A stretch of DNA of 49,777 nt from Succinivibrio sp. GTDB lineage: Bacteria > Pseudomonadota > Gammaproteobacteria > Enterobacterales > Succinivibrionaceae. The notes beneath the pieces were generated by a model. That model worked only from the letters and a program-made list of their open reading frames with translations. It was not told where the DNA came from and did not search any database. The position numbers and the translations under genes are program-made. The stretch is taken from contig JAGBLM010000080.1 in assembly GCA_017635415.1 (NCBI GenBank), positions 1-49,777 on the forward strand, in the 5' to 3' direction. Position 1 is the first letter of the stretch. Every line of letters begins with the position of its first letter. Of the stretch, positions 8,679-17,305 are shown piece by piece.

Positions 8679-8960
8679 TTATGAACGACCGTTAACTTTT
8701 TTCTTGAGTTCAGCTCCGGCACTGAAAGACGGAGTCTTGGTGGCAGGAATATTGATAACCTCACGGGTCTGAGGATTACGACCTTCACGTGCGGCACGCT
8801 GAGTAACCTTGAAAGTACCAAAACCGACCAGTTGAACACGGTCACCTGAGGCTAAGGCTTCACCAACAGCATCCATCAGAGCTTCCAAAGCTTTACGGGA
8901 ACTGGTTAAAGGGAGCTTGGAACGCTTGGCAATCTGTTCAATGAGTTCAGATTTGTTCAT
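8679..8960 (-). CDS. hup: HU family nucleoid DNA-binding protein
   Basis: The 93-residue protein is a HU histone-like protein, a small dimeric nucleoid protein that bends DNA. The sequence follows the family throughout: MNKSELIEQIAKRS, the GFGTFKV motif near 46-52, and the DNA-binding beta arm with GRNPQT-x-E-x-x-IPA (60-73). The usual C-terminal lysines are KKKVN. HU rather than IHF is indicated by the PATKTPSFSAG segment. Upstream, AAGGATTGA lies close to the ATG. A promoter at 9148-9176 would give a leader of about 180 bases. In enteric bacteria hupA also lies beside purHD and yjaG, which are found next in this window. Confidence 0.95.
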   Translation of the reverse strand: MNKSELIEQIAKRSKLPLTSSRKALEALMDAVGEALASGDRVQLVGFGTFKVTQRAAREGRNPQTREVINIPATKTPSFSAGAELKKKVNGRS

Positions 8961-9147
8961 TATTCAATCCTTGTTTATAAAATAGTTTTTAAAATAACTT
9001 GCTGTAAATTTAGCAGAATTCTGCAGGACAGCCGATACAGTATCCCGTTTAACTTCTTGTTTTTCAGTCACCCATAGGGAAACACAAAGCCGACATGATT
9101 CGCACTTCTTTGGCGCACCTTCGGACTTACGGCAAATCCGAAGCGCT

Positions 9148-9176
9148 ATACTAGCCATCTGAAAGACTTTTTTCAA
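9148..9176 (-). promoter_or_regulatory. Sigma-70 promoter of hup
   Basis: On the minus strand TTGAAA (9171-9176) and TAGTAT (9148-9153) are separated by exactly 17 bases. Transcription would start near 9141. The RNA then begins with the hairpin CTTCGGA-N11-TCCGAAG (9119-9143), giving a structured leader of about 180 bases before hup. Confidence 0.7.
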
Positions 9177-9402
9177 GGGCAATTTTCTGTCACAGCGCTT
9201 ATTTCCCAAGGTTCAGCGGACTTTAAGTTAAACTTCCGTCCCCCGCCTGCCATTTTCTTTTGTAAAAAAATATCTTTAATAATCAGATAGTAATTTTTTA
9301 CTGATCCATTATTTACCATTTCTCGGGCACACGTTTCTGTGTATTTATTTCCTTTTTTTACAAGATGTTATCTTTTACCACCTGATACAGTCAGACTTAT
9401 GT

Positions 9403-9411
9403 TGCTACAAT
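9403..9411 (+). promoter_or_regulatory. Extended -10 promoter of purHD
   Basis: TGCTACAAT is a TGn-extended -10 element with a weak -35 (TGATAC, 9383-9388) at 17 bases. The start near 9418 gives a leader of about 60 bases. I see no convincing PurR box. The rest of 9210-9400 is AT-rich with no gene. Confidence 0.5.
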
Positions 9412-9478
9412 ACGCCTGCCGTTTGGAGCAACAAGCGATTTTCCTGTATCAAAAATATCAAAGGAGCTGTCTTAAGCC

Positions 9479-11068
9479 ATGGAAGAACTTCTTCGTCCTA
9501 TAAAAAGAGCCCTCATCTCTGTATCTGACAAAACCGGTGTTCTCGAATTTGCCCGTGAACTTGACAGGCGCGGAGTTGAGATCTTGTCAACCGGAGGTAC
9601 AGCAAAACTTCTCAGAGACAATAAGGTTAATGTTGTTGAAGTTTCCGATTACACCGGATTCCCAGAAATGATGGACGGTCGGGTGAAGACTCTTCATCCT
9701 ATGATTCACGGAGGTATTCTCGGCAGAAGAGGAACGGATGAACAGGTTATGCAGGAACATGGCATCAGACCAATCGATCTGGTCTGTGTAAACCTCTATC
9801 CTTTTGTAAAAACCGTTTCAGATCCGAACTGCTCTCTTGAAAAGGCTATTGAAAACATCGATATCGGCGGACCAACCATGGTCAGAGCAGCAGCCAAGAA
9901 TCACCGCGATGTCACCATCGTTGTCAGAGCCTCCGATTACGACCGCGTAATCAGTGAAATGGATGAGCACGAGGGTTCTCTGACCTATGCCACCCGTTTT
10001 GATCTGGCTATAGCAGCCTATGAGCATACTGCCGCCTACGATGCAGCAATTGCCAATTATTTTGGCACCAAAGTACCTGATTACGGTATTTCCGACGGTT
10101 CAGACTCTGTTTTACCAAGAACACTCAACTTAAGTTTCATCAAACAGCAGAATATGCGCTACGGTGAAAATCCTCACCAGAAAGCCTCCTTCTATGCGGA
10201 ACTGGGCGAACACGACAACGGTATAACCAGTGCCGTACAGCTGCAAGGCAAAGAACTTTCCTATAACAATATTGCTGATACTGATGCCGCCATCGAATGC
10301 GTCCGTCAGTTTGAAGAGCCTTGCTGTGTAATCGTCAAACACGCCAATCCTTGCGGTGTAGCCTTAGGCTGTAATCTGCTTGAGGCTTATGATGCCGCCT
10401 TCAACTGCGACAGCGAATCAGCCTTCGGCGGTATTATCGCCTTTAACCGTGAACTGGACGGACAGACTGCCAAAGCTATTATCGACAGACAGTTCTGTGA
10501 AGTTATCGTTGCCCCTTCTGTAAGTCCTGAGGCTGCAGCAGAGGTCGCCCGCAAAAAGAATATCCGTCTGCTGAAAACCGGTGAACTAGGTCAGGCCAGA
10601 GCAAGACTGGACTTTAAACGCGTCAACGGAGGACTGCTGGTTCAGGAGGCTGACACCTGCGTTGTCAATAAGGACGAACTGAAGGTCGTCACCAAAAGAG
10701 CCCCAACCGCAGAGGAACTTGATGAGATGCTCTTTGCCTGGAAGGTCTGCAAATTCACCAAATCAAATGCTATTGTCTATACCGGTGGCAAACGTACTTT
10801 AGGCGTTGGCTGCGGTCAGACCTCAAGAGTCTTCTCGGCAAGAATCGCCTGTCTGAGAGCTGCCGACGCAAAACTGTCTCTTGAAGGCGCCGCCCTGGCC
10901 TCAGATGCCTTCTTCCCGTTCCGTGACGGTGTTGACGCTGCAGCGAAAGCCGGCATCAAATGCATCATTCAGCCAGGCGGTTCAATCCGCGATCAGGAAG
11001 TCATCGATGCGGCCGACGAACACGGCATCGCCATGGTATTCACAGGCATGCGTCACTTCCGCCACTAA
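9479..11068 (+). CDS. purH: Bifunctional AICAR formyltransferase / IMP cyclohydrolase PurH
   Basis: The 529-residue enzyme performs the last two steps of IMP synthesis. The N-terminal MGS-like cyclohydrolase domain (about 1-200) starts [13 protein letters not shown] and contains STGGTAKLL and DGRVKTLHP. The C-terminal AICAR transformylase domain (about 205-529) contains the catalytic Lys-His pair in VKHANPCG near 285-292 and [10 protein letters not shown] near 475. Length and motifs match the family. AAGGAG lies 12 bases before the ATG, a little long, but no other in-frame start fits. purD follows after 15 bases in the same operon, as in enteric bacteria. Confidence 0.97.
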   Translation: MEELLRPIKRALISVSDKTGVLEFARELDRRGVEILSTGGTAKLLRDNKVNVVEVSDYTGFPEMMDGRVKTLHPMIHGGILGRRGTDEQVMQEHGIRPIDLVCVNLYPFVKTVSDPNCSLEKAIENIDIGGPTMVRAAAKNHRDVTIVVRASDYDRVISEMDEHEGSLTYATRFDLAIAAYEHTAAYDAAIANYFGTKVPDYGISDGSDSVLPRTLNLSFIKQQNMRYGENPHQKASFYAELGEHDNGITSAVQLQGKELSYNNIADTDAAIECVRQFEEPCCVIVKHANPCGVALGCNLLEAYDAAFNCDSESAFGGIIAFNRELDGQTAKAIIDRQFCEVIVAPSVSPEAAAEVARKKNIRLLKTGELGQARARLDFKRVNGGLLVQEADTCVVNKDELKVVTKRAPTAEELDEMLFAWKVCKFTKSNAIVYTGGKRTLGVGCGQTSRVFSARIACLRAADAKLSLEGAALASDAFFPFRDGVDAAAKAGIKCIIQPGGSIRDQEVIDAADEHGIAMVFTGMRHFRH

Positions 11069-11083
11069 CCTATGGAGAAAGGC

Positions 11084-12367
11084 ATGAAAGTTTTGATTAT
11101 CGGCAATGGAGGTCGCGAGCACGCCCTTGCCTGGAGAGCGGCACGATCACCTCTTGCAGAAAAAATCTTTGTTGCGCCAGGAAATCCTGGTACCGCAGGT
11201 GAAGAGAAAATGACCAACGTCAATATCGGCGTAAACGATATTGAGGGACTTGTTGACTTTGCCAAACGTGAACAGATTGATCTGACCATAGTCGGACCTG
11301 AAGCTCCGCTGGTGGCAGGTCTTACAGACCGTTTTGAACAGGAGGGACTGAAGGTCTTTGGACCGTCAGCACAGGCTGCACAGCTTGAAGGTTCAAAATC
11401 ATTCACCAAGGATTTTTTAAAACGTCATAACATTCCGACGGCTGCCTATGAGGTCTTCACTGATGCACAGGAGGCTGAGGAATACATCAGGGCGCATGGT
11501 GCTCCTATTGTTATCAAGGCCGACGGGCTTGCCGCAGGAAAAGGTGTGGTAGTTGCCATGACCGTTGAAGAGGCGGTCAGTGCTGTCCACGATATGCTCG
11601 ATGAGCACAGATTCGGTGATGCCTCTGCCCGTGTGGTGGTTGAAGAGTTTATGGCAGGAGAGGAAGCTTCCTTCATTGTCATGAGTGACTCCATCAGTGT
11701 TCTGCCGATGGCCACCTCACAGGATCACAAGCGCGTCGGCGACGGAGATCAGGGACCTAATACCGGTGGCATGGGCGCATATTCACCGGCTCCGGTAGTC
11801 ACCGATGAGGTCTTCAAACGGGTTATGGAAGAAATCATCTACCCTACGGTTGAAGGCATGAAGGCTGACGGTATTCCATACCGTGGCTTCCTGTACGCCG
11901 GACTTATGATAGACAGCACAGGTGCTCCGCGCGTAGTGGAGTTCAACTGCCGCTTCGGTGATCCTGAAACTCAGCCTATCATGCTGCGCATGCAGTCCGA
12001 TCTCGTTGATCTTTGTTTTAAGGCCTGTACACCTGATGGTCTGAAAGGTCTTAAGGTCAGTTACGATCCGCGACCTGCTGTCGGTGTGGTTCTGGCAGCT
12101 CACGGCTACCCGGCTGACGTCAGAAAAGGTGATGTAATCAGCGGTCTTGACACCGTTACCTCAGATGATGAAAAAATCTTCCAGGCTGGCACCAGACAGC
12201 AGGGTGACAAGGTTGTTACCTCTGGCGGACGCGTCCTATGTGTCACGGCCATGGGCAAAGACATCAAGGAAGCTCGTGACAGAGCCTACGCTCTGTCACA
12301 GAAAGTCAGGTTTGACGGGATGTTCTACCGTAAAGATATTGCCTGGCGAGCGCTTTCACGCAGTTAG
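11084..12367 (+). CDS. purD: Phosphoribosylamine-glycine ligase PurD (GAR synthetase)
   Basis: The 427-residue ATP-grasp ligase joins glycine to phosphoribosylamine, the second step of purine synthesis. The N-terminus MKVLIIGNGGREHALAW is the family standard. IKADGLAAGKGV near 145 and GGMGAYSP near 225 belong to the ATP-grasp core, and VVEFNCRFGDPE near 287 is the metal-binding segment. I chose the ATG at 11084 rather than the in-frame ATG at 11072, because GGAG lies 6 bases before the former and homologues begin with MKVL. It is the second gene of purHD and ends at a strong terminator. Confidence 0.96.
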   Translation: MKVLIIGNGGREHALAWRAARSPLAEKIFVAPGNPGTAGEEKMTNVNIGVNDIEGLVDFAKREQIDLTIVGPEAPLVAGLTDRFEQEGLKVFGPSAQAAQLEGSKSFTKDFLKRHNIPTAAYEVFTDAQEAEEYIRAHGAPIVIKADGLAAGKGVVVAMTVEEAVSAVHDMLDEHRFGDASARVVVEEFMAGEEASFIVMSDSISVLPMATSQDHKRVGDGDQGPNTGGMGAYSPAPVVTDEVFKRVMEEIIYPTVEGMKADGIPYRGFLYAGLMIDSTGAPRVVEFNCRFGDPETQPIMLRMQSDLVDLCFKACTPDGLKGLKVSYDPRPAVGVVLAAHGYPADVRKGDVISGLDTVTSDDEKIFQAGTRQQGDKVVTSGGRVLCVTAMGKDIKEARDRAYALSQKVRFDGMFYRKDIAWRALSRS

Positions 12368-12380
12368 ACCACAAATAGAA

Positions 12381-12406
12381 GGGAAGATGTAATCTTCCCT
12401 TTTTTT
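12381..12406 (+). terminator. Intrinsic terminator after purHD
   Basis: GGGAAGAT and ATCTTCCC form a perfect stem around GTA, followed by seven T. Confidence 0.9.
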
Positions 12407-12446
12407 GTATTTTTTCGTGCTGTCGCCTCTGCCCTGCAGAGAGTTT

Positions 12447-13040
12447 TTAACTGTGGTCAAGACTGATACCGATATTACTTATTCCACCGTTTGCGGCAAG
12501 CACTTTAAGGTTTTCTGTAAGTTCAGAAGAACGTTTAGCATGGGACAATAGTTCGAGCAGTTCGACCTGATAGTCAACCTCGGCATCCACCTGTGAGTTT
12601 TCCCGCAGTGTTTCATCATCAAGTGAGCCGTTTTTTTCCTCAACGGTGCGCACCACGCCGCCAAGACTGGTTTTCGAGGCAATTTCGGCCTCATTGCCCT
12701 CATGCATCAGTACCGCATCACAGGCAGCGGTAAAAGTTATAAGAGCATCAAGTGCATACAGATCACCGACACTAAGATCCTCAGGATCACCTTCTGGAAT
12801 AAAAGGCTCTACGGCATTGACCAGTTCTTCAAGATCAATGTGATTGAACTTATCCTGATGAAAAGTCCACAGTTCCTCGAGGGCTTTTTTGAATATTCCT
12901 GCCGCCCCCTTCTGCTCCTTAAGTTCACACCACAGCAGAAAATTAGGGAGCTGACGCTGAGCAAGTGTGAGCGCAAACAGGCTCTGCCGCCAGGGAGACA
13001 GTCTGCCGAGCATCGGGTAGAATCTTTCACCAAAAATCAT
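12447..13040 (-). CDS. DUF416 protein, YjaG-like
   Basis: The 197-residue protein matches the E. coli YjaG (DUF416) pattern in length and layout. There is an N-terminal LSPWRQSLFALTLAQRQLPN with the conserved W, an acidic middle with DLYALDALITFTAACDAVL, and the diagnostic SNIGISLD near the C-terminus. The function of the family is unknown; it is all-alpha, cytoplasmic and soluble. In enteric bacteria yjaG is next to hupA and near purHD, and the same neighbourhood is kept here, convergent to purD. The ATG at 13040 is used in homologues of similar length. No clear terminator follows on the minus strand other than weak use of the purD hairpin. Confidence 0.82.
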   Translation of the reverse strand: MIFGERFYPMLGRLSPWRQSLFALTLAQRQLPNFLLWCELKEQKGAAGIFKKALEELWTFHQDKFNHIDLEELVNAVEPFIPEGDPEDLSVGDLYALDALITFTAACDAVLMHEGNEAEIASKTSLGGVVRTVEEKNGSLDDETLRENSQVDAEVDYQVELLELLSHAKRSSELTENLKVLAANGGISNIGISLDHS

Positions 13041-13205
13041 GTTTGTTCCCCTCTGAAAACCCTTTTTACAGCTGCCACTTTAAGTTGCGTACACTTCTTC
13101 ACCTTTTTGCAGCGGCAATTAAGTACAGTCATTATATTTTCCTGACTGAAAATGAGCAACTATTGCGTTTTTCTGAAAAAAAAATGCTAAAAGTAAGATG
13201 TTAGA

Positions 13206-13214
13206 TGTTATGAT
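13206..13214 (+). promoter_or_regulatory. Possible extended -10 promoter upstream of mepM-like gene
   Basis: TGTTATGAT is a TGn-extended -10 element. A second TATAAT (13318-13323) without a good -35 lies nearer the gene. The 375-base gap before the gene otherwise holds no supported coding sequence. Confidence 0.35.
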
Positions 13215-13415
13215 ACTGCTCAATGGCAGTGGTTTATGCGCAAGATCCTAGCATTGGTAAGCCTGCAGGTCATTCCGGATTACTACAACTACTCAGAAAA
13301 CAGCATGTTCCGGTTATTATAATTTTTATTTCGAGATTTTTGGTGGAGCAGCGTAAGTTGTTTATGGGTAAATTTCTTGAAATATACAAGCTTCACTAAA
13401 AAATATAGTTACGTA

Positions 13416-15086
13416 ATGAAATCTGAAGATTATATTGCCCAGGACGCACTTGCTGATAGTCGCGCCCTGTCGCGTCCTTTGTCCAAAAGACACACTGTCG
13501 CCATTATGGCAACGGTTACCATAGCGTTGGGTCTGTCACTGGTTATTCCGACACGATACAGTTCCACAGGCGATGAACTCGCTGAGTCCGATTCCCTTTT
13601 CTCAAACGAGCACGAAGCGGATTTTGATCCGTCCATGTCTCTGACCGATGCGTTCGGTGCGGGCAGTCAGAACGTGGTGGTGATGCAGAACGGTAAGAAT
13701 CTTGATAACTATGATGATTCCATTCCGGAATCAGAACTTGCCGATTCTGATCAGGAAATGGACGAAAACGTCAGAAAACTGGCCGAATCTCAGGACAAGA
13801 TTGTCGAATCAAAATGGTTTGTTGAAGATGTTCAGAAAGGCGATACCATTTCCTCTCTGTTTGAGGATCTCAATATCCCGCCCTCTGTAACCATGGCTAT
13901 TCTTGACAACAAAAAGGTAGCAAAAGAAGTAAACTCTCTCAAACTCGGTGAGCAGATCTCCTTCCTCATCGATGACAATAACGTGCTGCAGGCCTTTGTC
14001 AAACCTCTGAACAGCAAACAGCAGCTGCGTTTCTTCAAGGTTTCTGGCAGTGCCAACAGATATGACTATGTTATTGAGCCTATCTCCTCACCAATTAAGA
14101 ATGGAGACGTTGTTGAAAACGTTGAGGTCGCTCAGGCTTCAGCAAATGAACAGAAACAGAATAACGTAACGGCAAAGAATGAAAACCGTGCAGCTGAGGC
14201 AAAGAGTGAAAATACGGCCAAACCGGATCAGAAGACTACCGCCGCCGTACCGGCCAAACCTGAGACTAAACTTAGTCCGGTAGAAACACGCGGTCGTCTG
14301 GTCGTGGTCACCATCAAGAAGGGTGAATCGTTCTCGGGTGCTGTCAATCGCGCCGGTGTCACCTACTCAGAGATCAATCAGATCCTGAAAATGTTCAAAG
14401 GAAGAGTACAGTTCTCCAAAAATATTCATCAGGGCGATACCATTCGTGTTCTTTTCTCCTCCGCCAAGGGAAAGGGAAAGATCACCGCTGTTGAGCTGAC
14501 CTTAGGCGGCAAGAAATATGCTTCCTATCTCAATACCGCTGACGGCAAATACTATGACGAGAACGGTCTGAACTCTACCAAGGGAGCATTCCGCCGCTTC
14601 CCGATAAATGGCAAGATTGTCATTACCTCTCCGTTTAATCCGGGCCGCAGACATCCTGTTCTAGGTTACGTCAGACCTCATAACGGCACCGATTTCGGTG
14701 TTCCTGTCGGTACACCGATAGTTGCACCTGCCGATGGTGTAGTTGATAAAGCCGGCTATTCACGTGGATCAGGCTACTACGTGGTCATTCGCCACCGCGG
14801 CGGAATTTCGACCGTGTACATGCATCTGTCCAAGATCTTAGTGAAACCTGGTCAGAATGTTACCATTGGCAAGACCATTGCCCGTTCAGGTAATACCGGA
14901 CTGTCGACCGGACCGCATCTGCACTACGAGATCAGAATTAACGGCAGACCGGTCAATGCCATGCGCGTCAATCTCGGTAAAGCTGCCGATGCTCAGGTTG
15001 ACAACACGCAGCGCAAGAAGTTTGTCGCCAGCGTGCAGCAGTATAAGAAAGATCTCTACTCCAGCAAGCTGATGGCAAAGAACTGA
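13416..15086 (+). CDS. Murein DD-endopeptidase, M23 family, MepM-like
   Basis: The 556-residue protein resembles E. coli MepM (YebA), which cleaves meso-DAP/D-Ala crosslinks so that the peptidoglycan can expand. A single N-terminal membrane anchor lies near residues 28-45. A LysM/OapA-type domain starts at VQKGDTISSLFEDLNIPP. A low-complexity lysine/alanine/asparagine linker follows, then a second domain (VVTIKKGESF). The C-terminal M23 peptidase has the zinc motifs HNGTDFG near 425 and HLHYE near 502-506. All zinc ligands are present. The start is uncertain: the ATG at 13416 has no Shine-Dalgarno sequence, and a TTG at 13377 would add 13 residues. The linker is longer than in E. coli MepM (440 residues). 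It is monocistronic. Confidence 0.88.
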   Translation: MKSEDYIAQDALADSRALSRPLSKRHTVAIMATVTIALGLSLVIPTRYSSTGDELAESDSLFSNEHEADFDPSMSLTDAFGAGSQNVVVMQNGKNLDNYDDSIPESELADSDQEMDENVRKLAESQDKIVESKWFVEDVQKGDTISSLFEDLNIPPSVTMAILDNKKVAKEVNSLKLGEQISFLIDDNNVLQAFVKPLNSKQQLRFFKVSGSANRYDYVIEPISSPIKNGDVVENVEVAQASANEQKQNNVTAKNENRAAEAKSENTAKPDQKTTAAVPAKPETKLSPVETRGRLVVVTIKKGESFSGAVNRAGVTYSEINQILKMFKGRVQFSKNIHQGDTIRVLFSSAKGKGKITAVELTLGGKKYASYLNTADGKYYDENGLNSTKGAFRRFPINGKIVITSPFNPGRRHPVLGYVRPHNGTDFGVPVGTPIVAPADGVVDKAGYSRGSGYYVVIRHRGGISTVYMHLSKILVKPGQNVTIGKTIARSGNTGLSTGPHLHYEIRINGRPVNAMRVNLGKAADAQVDNTQRKKFVASVQQYKKDLYSSKLMAKN

Positions 15087-15107
15087 GCAACAGAACGAAT
15101 CTGTTCT

Positions 15108-15134
15108 GGGGGACGCGCCTGCATCCCCCTTTTT
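15108..15134 (+). terminator. Intrinsic terminator after the mepM-like gene
   Basis: GGGGGA and TCCCCC pair around a 10-base loop and are followed by five T. A smaller hairpin (CAGAAC-GAAT-CTGTTCTG) directly precedes it. Confidence 0.8.
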
Positions 15135-15247
15135 ATTTGTGTTTCCGCTTAAAAAATCGGCACAATCTTCATACCTCTTCACAAAAGTTAATTATATTAT
15201 CTGATGTAGTCATGATTATCCTCTTCACTTTACCCAAGAGGTTTTAT

Positions 15248-16567
15248 ATGCGCCGTTTACTGCTTGTCACGATTGTGAACCTTCTCTTGTGCTTTTTTTC
15301 CACAGTCCACGCTCAGGATACGATAAAGGTTGGCGTGATGTACTCTCTTACCGGCACAATGGCCATCAGCGAAGCACCGTTAAAAGATGAACTGCTGATG
15401 CTTATTGAAGAGCAGAACAGGAAAGGTGGATTATTAGGCAAAAAAATCGAACCGGTGGTGGTTGATCCGGCCTCGGACTGGATGGCCTTCTCTGAGTTGA
15501 GCAGGCAGTTACTCACCGAGAACAAGGTTGCTGCGGTCTTCGGCTGCTGGGCGTCAGTTTCAAGAAAGGCAGTGTTGCCTATATTTGAAAAATACAACGG
15601 ACTGCTCTTCTATCCGGTACAGTTTGAAGGCGAAGAAGCCTCGTACAACATTATCTATACCGGTTCAACTCCCGAGCAGCAGATCATTCCGGCCATTGAT
15701 TTTCTCAAAGACAAACGCGGTATTACCCGCTGGTATCTTTTAGGTTCTGATTACGTCTTTCCTCGAACAGCCAACAAAATAATTGAGACCTATCTAGAGC
15801 ACAAAGGAGTAAAAAAGGAGAACATCATCGTCAGATACACCCAGCTTGGTCATTCTGACTGGGGCGCCATTGTCAGAGAAATCAAGGCCTTTGGTCTGCA
15901 GGGCCAAAATACTGCCGTAGTGTCAACCCTGAACGGAGATGCCAATATCCTCTTCTTTAACGAAATGGATGAATACCGCATCTCACCTTATGACATTCCG
16001 GTGATGTCCTTCTCCGTTGGTGAAGGAGAACTGCAGTACGTGGACAGAAACAGACTGACCGCCGGAAATCTGGCCTCGTGGGGATATTTTCAGAGTGTGG
16101 ACACCAAAGAGAATCTGGAATTTGTCAGAGCTTTTTCCGAATTTACCCGTAATCCGAAGGCTGTCACCAACGATCCTATGGAATCGCAGTATATCGCTTT
16201 TTCTCTCTGGGTTAAGGCGGTTGAAAAAGCCGGGACTACCGACGTTGATTCGGTCTTGAGTACTATTGTAGGTCTTGAAACTGCAAATCTCTCCGGCGGA
16301 AAGGTAAAGGTTCTGCCTAATCACCACCTCAGCAAACCGGCAATGATAGGCCAGTACCAGAAGGACGGTCAGTTCAGTGTGATCTGGCGCTCGCAGGACA
16401 ATATCCCGAGCAAAGCCTTCAGCGAATACCTCTCTGACGGAAAGATATATATCGCCGACTGGGTGACTTTAAAGTGCAGCAAGTACGACACCGTGGAGAA
16501 GATCTGTCTTGACAGGAGTCACCAGAATCGGAAAAGCGAGGACACTCTCGTGATTAGACAGGACTGA
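15248..16567 (+). CDS. Orphan periplasmic binding protein, UrtA/FmdD-like
   Basis: The 439-residue protein is a type I periplasmic binding protein of the urea/short-chain amide group (UrtA, AmiC, FmdD). A signal peptide is obvious: MRRLLLVTIVNLLLCFFS with probable cleavage after HA. The mature part opens with IKVGVMYSLTGTMAISE. It contains the family segments GCWASVSRKAVLPIFEKYNG, LFYPVQFEGEE and YTGSTPEQQIIPAIDFL. The ATG at 15248 is preferred over upstream in-frame ATGs because AGAGG lies 8 bases before it and it begins the signal peptide. No UrtBCDE permease or ATPase genes follow in this window, so the protein is an orphan here. It may serve a distant transporter or act as a sensor. The C-terminal tail (after about residue 405) is polar and charged. 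Confidence 0.83.
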   Translation: MRRLLLVTIVNLLLCFFSTVHAQDTIKVGVMYSLTGTMAISEAPLKDELLMLIEEQNRKGGLLGKKIEPVVVDPASDWMAFSELSRQLLTENKVAAVFGCWASVSRKAVLPIFEKYNGLLFYPVQFEGEEASYNIIYTGSTPEQQIIPAIDFLKDKRGITRWYLLGSDYVFPRTANKIIETYLEHKGVKKENIIVRYTQLGHSDWGAIVREIKAFGLQGQNTAVVSTLNGDANILFFNEMDEYRISPYDIPVMSFSVGEGELQYVDRNRLTAGNLASWGYFQSVDTKENLEFVRAFSEFTRNPKAVTNDPMESQYIAFSLWVKAVEKAGTTDVDSVLSTIVGLETANLSGGKVKVLPNHHLSKPAMIGQYQKDGQFSVIWRSQDNIPSKAFSEYLSDGKIYIADWVTLKCSKYDTVEKICLDRSHQNRKSEDTLVIRQD

Positions 16568-16587
16568 ACTGCTACAGAACCATCCAG

Positions 16588-16625
16588 TCCGAAAGACTCT
16601 CCCCTCACTTTGGCGCAGTGAGAGG
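16588..16625. repeat. Imperfect inverted repeat downstream of the UrtA-like gene
   Basis: CTCACT and AGTGAG flank TTGGCGC, and the arms extend with one bulge into TCCC/GGGA. It lacks a T run, so it is at best a weak terminator. A second inverted repeat, TGCCGACT-N8-AGTCGGCA (16697-16720), follows with an A run; its role is unknown. Confidence 0.4.
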
Positions 16626-16768
16626 GAATGCTCTGCACAAAAATGTTTTGTTTGGGACTCTTTTGCAACACACTTTGAAAAACTGCATCTTGGTCTTGCC
16701 GACTTGTGACGTAGTCGGCAAAAAACCGCACGTTCGTCCTATCCGCTTCCCCTACTATGATAACTTGA

Positions 16769-16794
16769 AACTATGAACAGCATAGTTTGGGAGG
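16769..16794 (+). promoter_or_regulatory. Inverted repeat overlapping the rsd leader and Shine-Dalgarno
   Basis: AAACTATG (16769-16776) and CATAGTTT (16782-16789) form a perfect 8-bp inverted repeat around AACAG. The Shine-Dalgarno GGGAGG (16789-16794) begins at its last base, with only four bases left before the rsd ATG. A possible -10, TATGAT, lies at 16756-16761. The repeat could be an operator or an RNA hairpin affecting initiation; this is inference. Confidence 0.4.
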
Positions 16795-16798
16795 TCTT

Positions 16799-17302
16799 AT
16801 GAAAGCTACAGAGCTTAAGGGATTTAATACCGCCCTGCAACAGGTTGATGCTCAGTACTCGTGGATTAATGACATGATCAGAGCCAGACAGGATCTGGTC
16901 ACAAGATACATGCAGCTTCTGCAGCACGTTTCGGCTGCCACATCTGACAGTAAGTCGGCAAAGAAACTGCTTTTGGAAATCACCGAATTCTGCGAGCATA
17001 TGATTGATTACGTCTCTCACGGTCATTTCGATCTTTATCCTAAGATCATCGAACTGATGGAAAACGCCTCCGGCCGTTCACTCTCAATCGCCCAGCGCGC
17101 TATGCCCCGCATTGAGGAGACAACCGATATCCTCATGAATTTCAATGATACCTATATCGAAGGTGACCTGGAACCTGAGAGAGGAAAACTAAAGGATGAT
17201 TTAGGCTCCGTAGCAGAAGCTCTTGAACTCCGTTTCCGCAACGAGGACCGCCTGATCATCGGGTTGAGACTGGTCCACTCGATCATGGAAACACCATGCT
17301 GA
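16799..17302 (+). CDS. rsd: Rsd/AlgQ family regulator (anti-sigma D)
   Basis: The 167-residue all-alpha protein belongs to the Rsd/AlgQ family. E. coli Rsd binds region 4 of the major sigma factor in stationary phase and favours alternative sigma use. Key family segments are visible: FCEHMIDYVSHGHFDLYPKI (near 62-81) matches Rsd FCQSLVDYLSAGHFSIYERI, and ALELRFRNEDRLIIGL near the C-terminus matches the EALEARFVLEDKLIL element. The ATG at 16799 follows GGGAGG at a short distance; an in-frame TTG at 16787 is less likely. The stop is only three bases from the stop of convergent radA, with no terminator between them. Confidence 0.85.
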   Translation: MKATELKGFNTALQQVDAQYSWINDMIRARQDLVTRYMQLLQHVSAATSDSKSAKKLLLEITEFCEHMIDYVSHGHFDLYPKIIELMENASGRSLSIAQRAMPRIEETTDILMNFNDTYIEGDLEPERGKLKDDLGSVAEALELRFRNEDRLIIGLRLVHSIMETPC

Positions 17303-17305
17303 GGG

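Noticed and set aside
8964..9209. Minus-strand ORF of 81 codons upstream of hup
   Set aside because: It starts upstream of the predicted hup promoter, has no family resemblance and no Shine-Dalgarno sequence; read as leader/intergenic DNA.
9380..9478. Search for a PurR operator before purHD
   Set aside because: No sequence close to the ACGCAAACGTTTGCGT consensus was found.
13344..13400. Short GTG-started frame (GTG GAG CAG ... CAC TAA) before the mepM-like gene
   Set aside because: Only about 19 codons, not enriched for any amino acid, no terminator follows; treated as chance.
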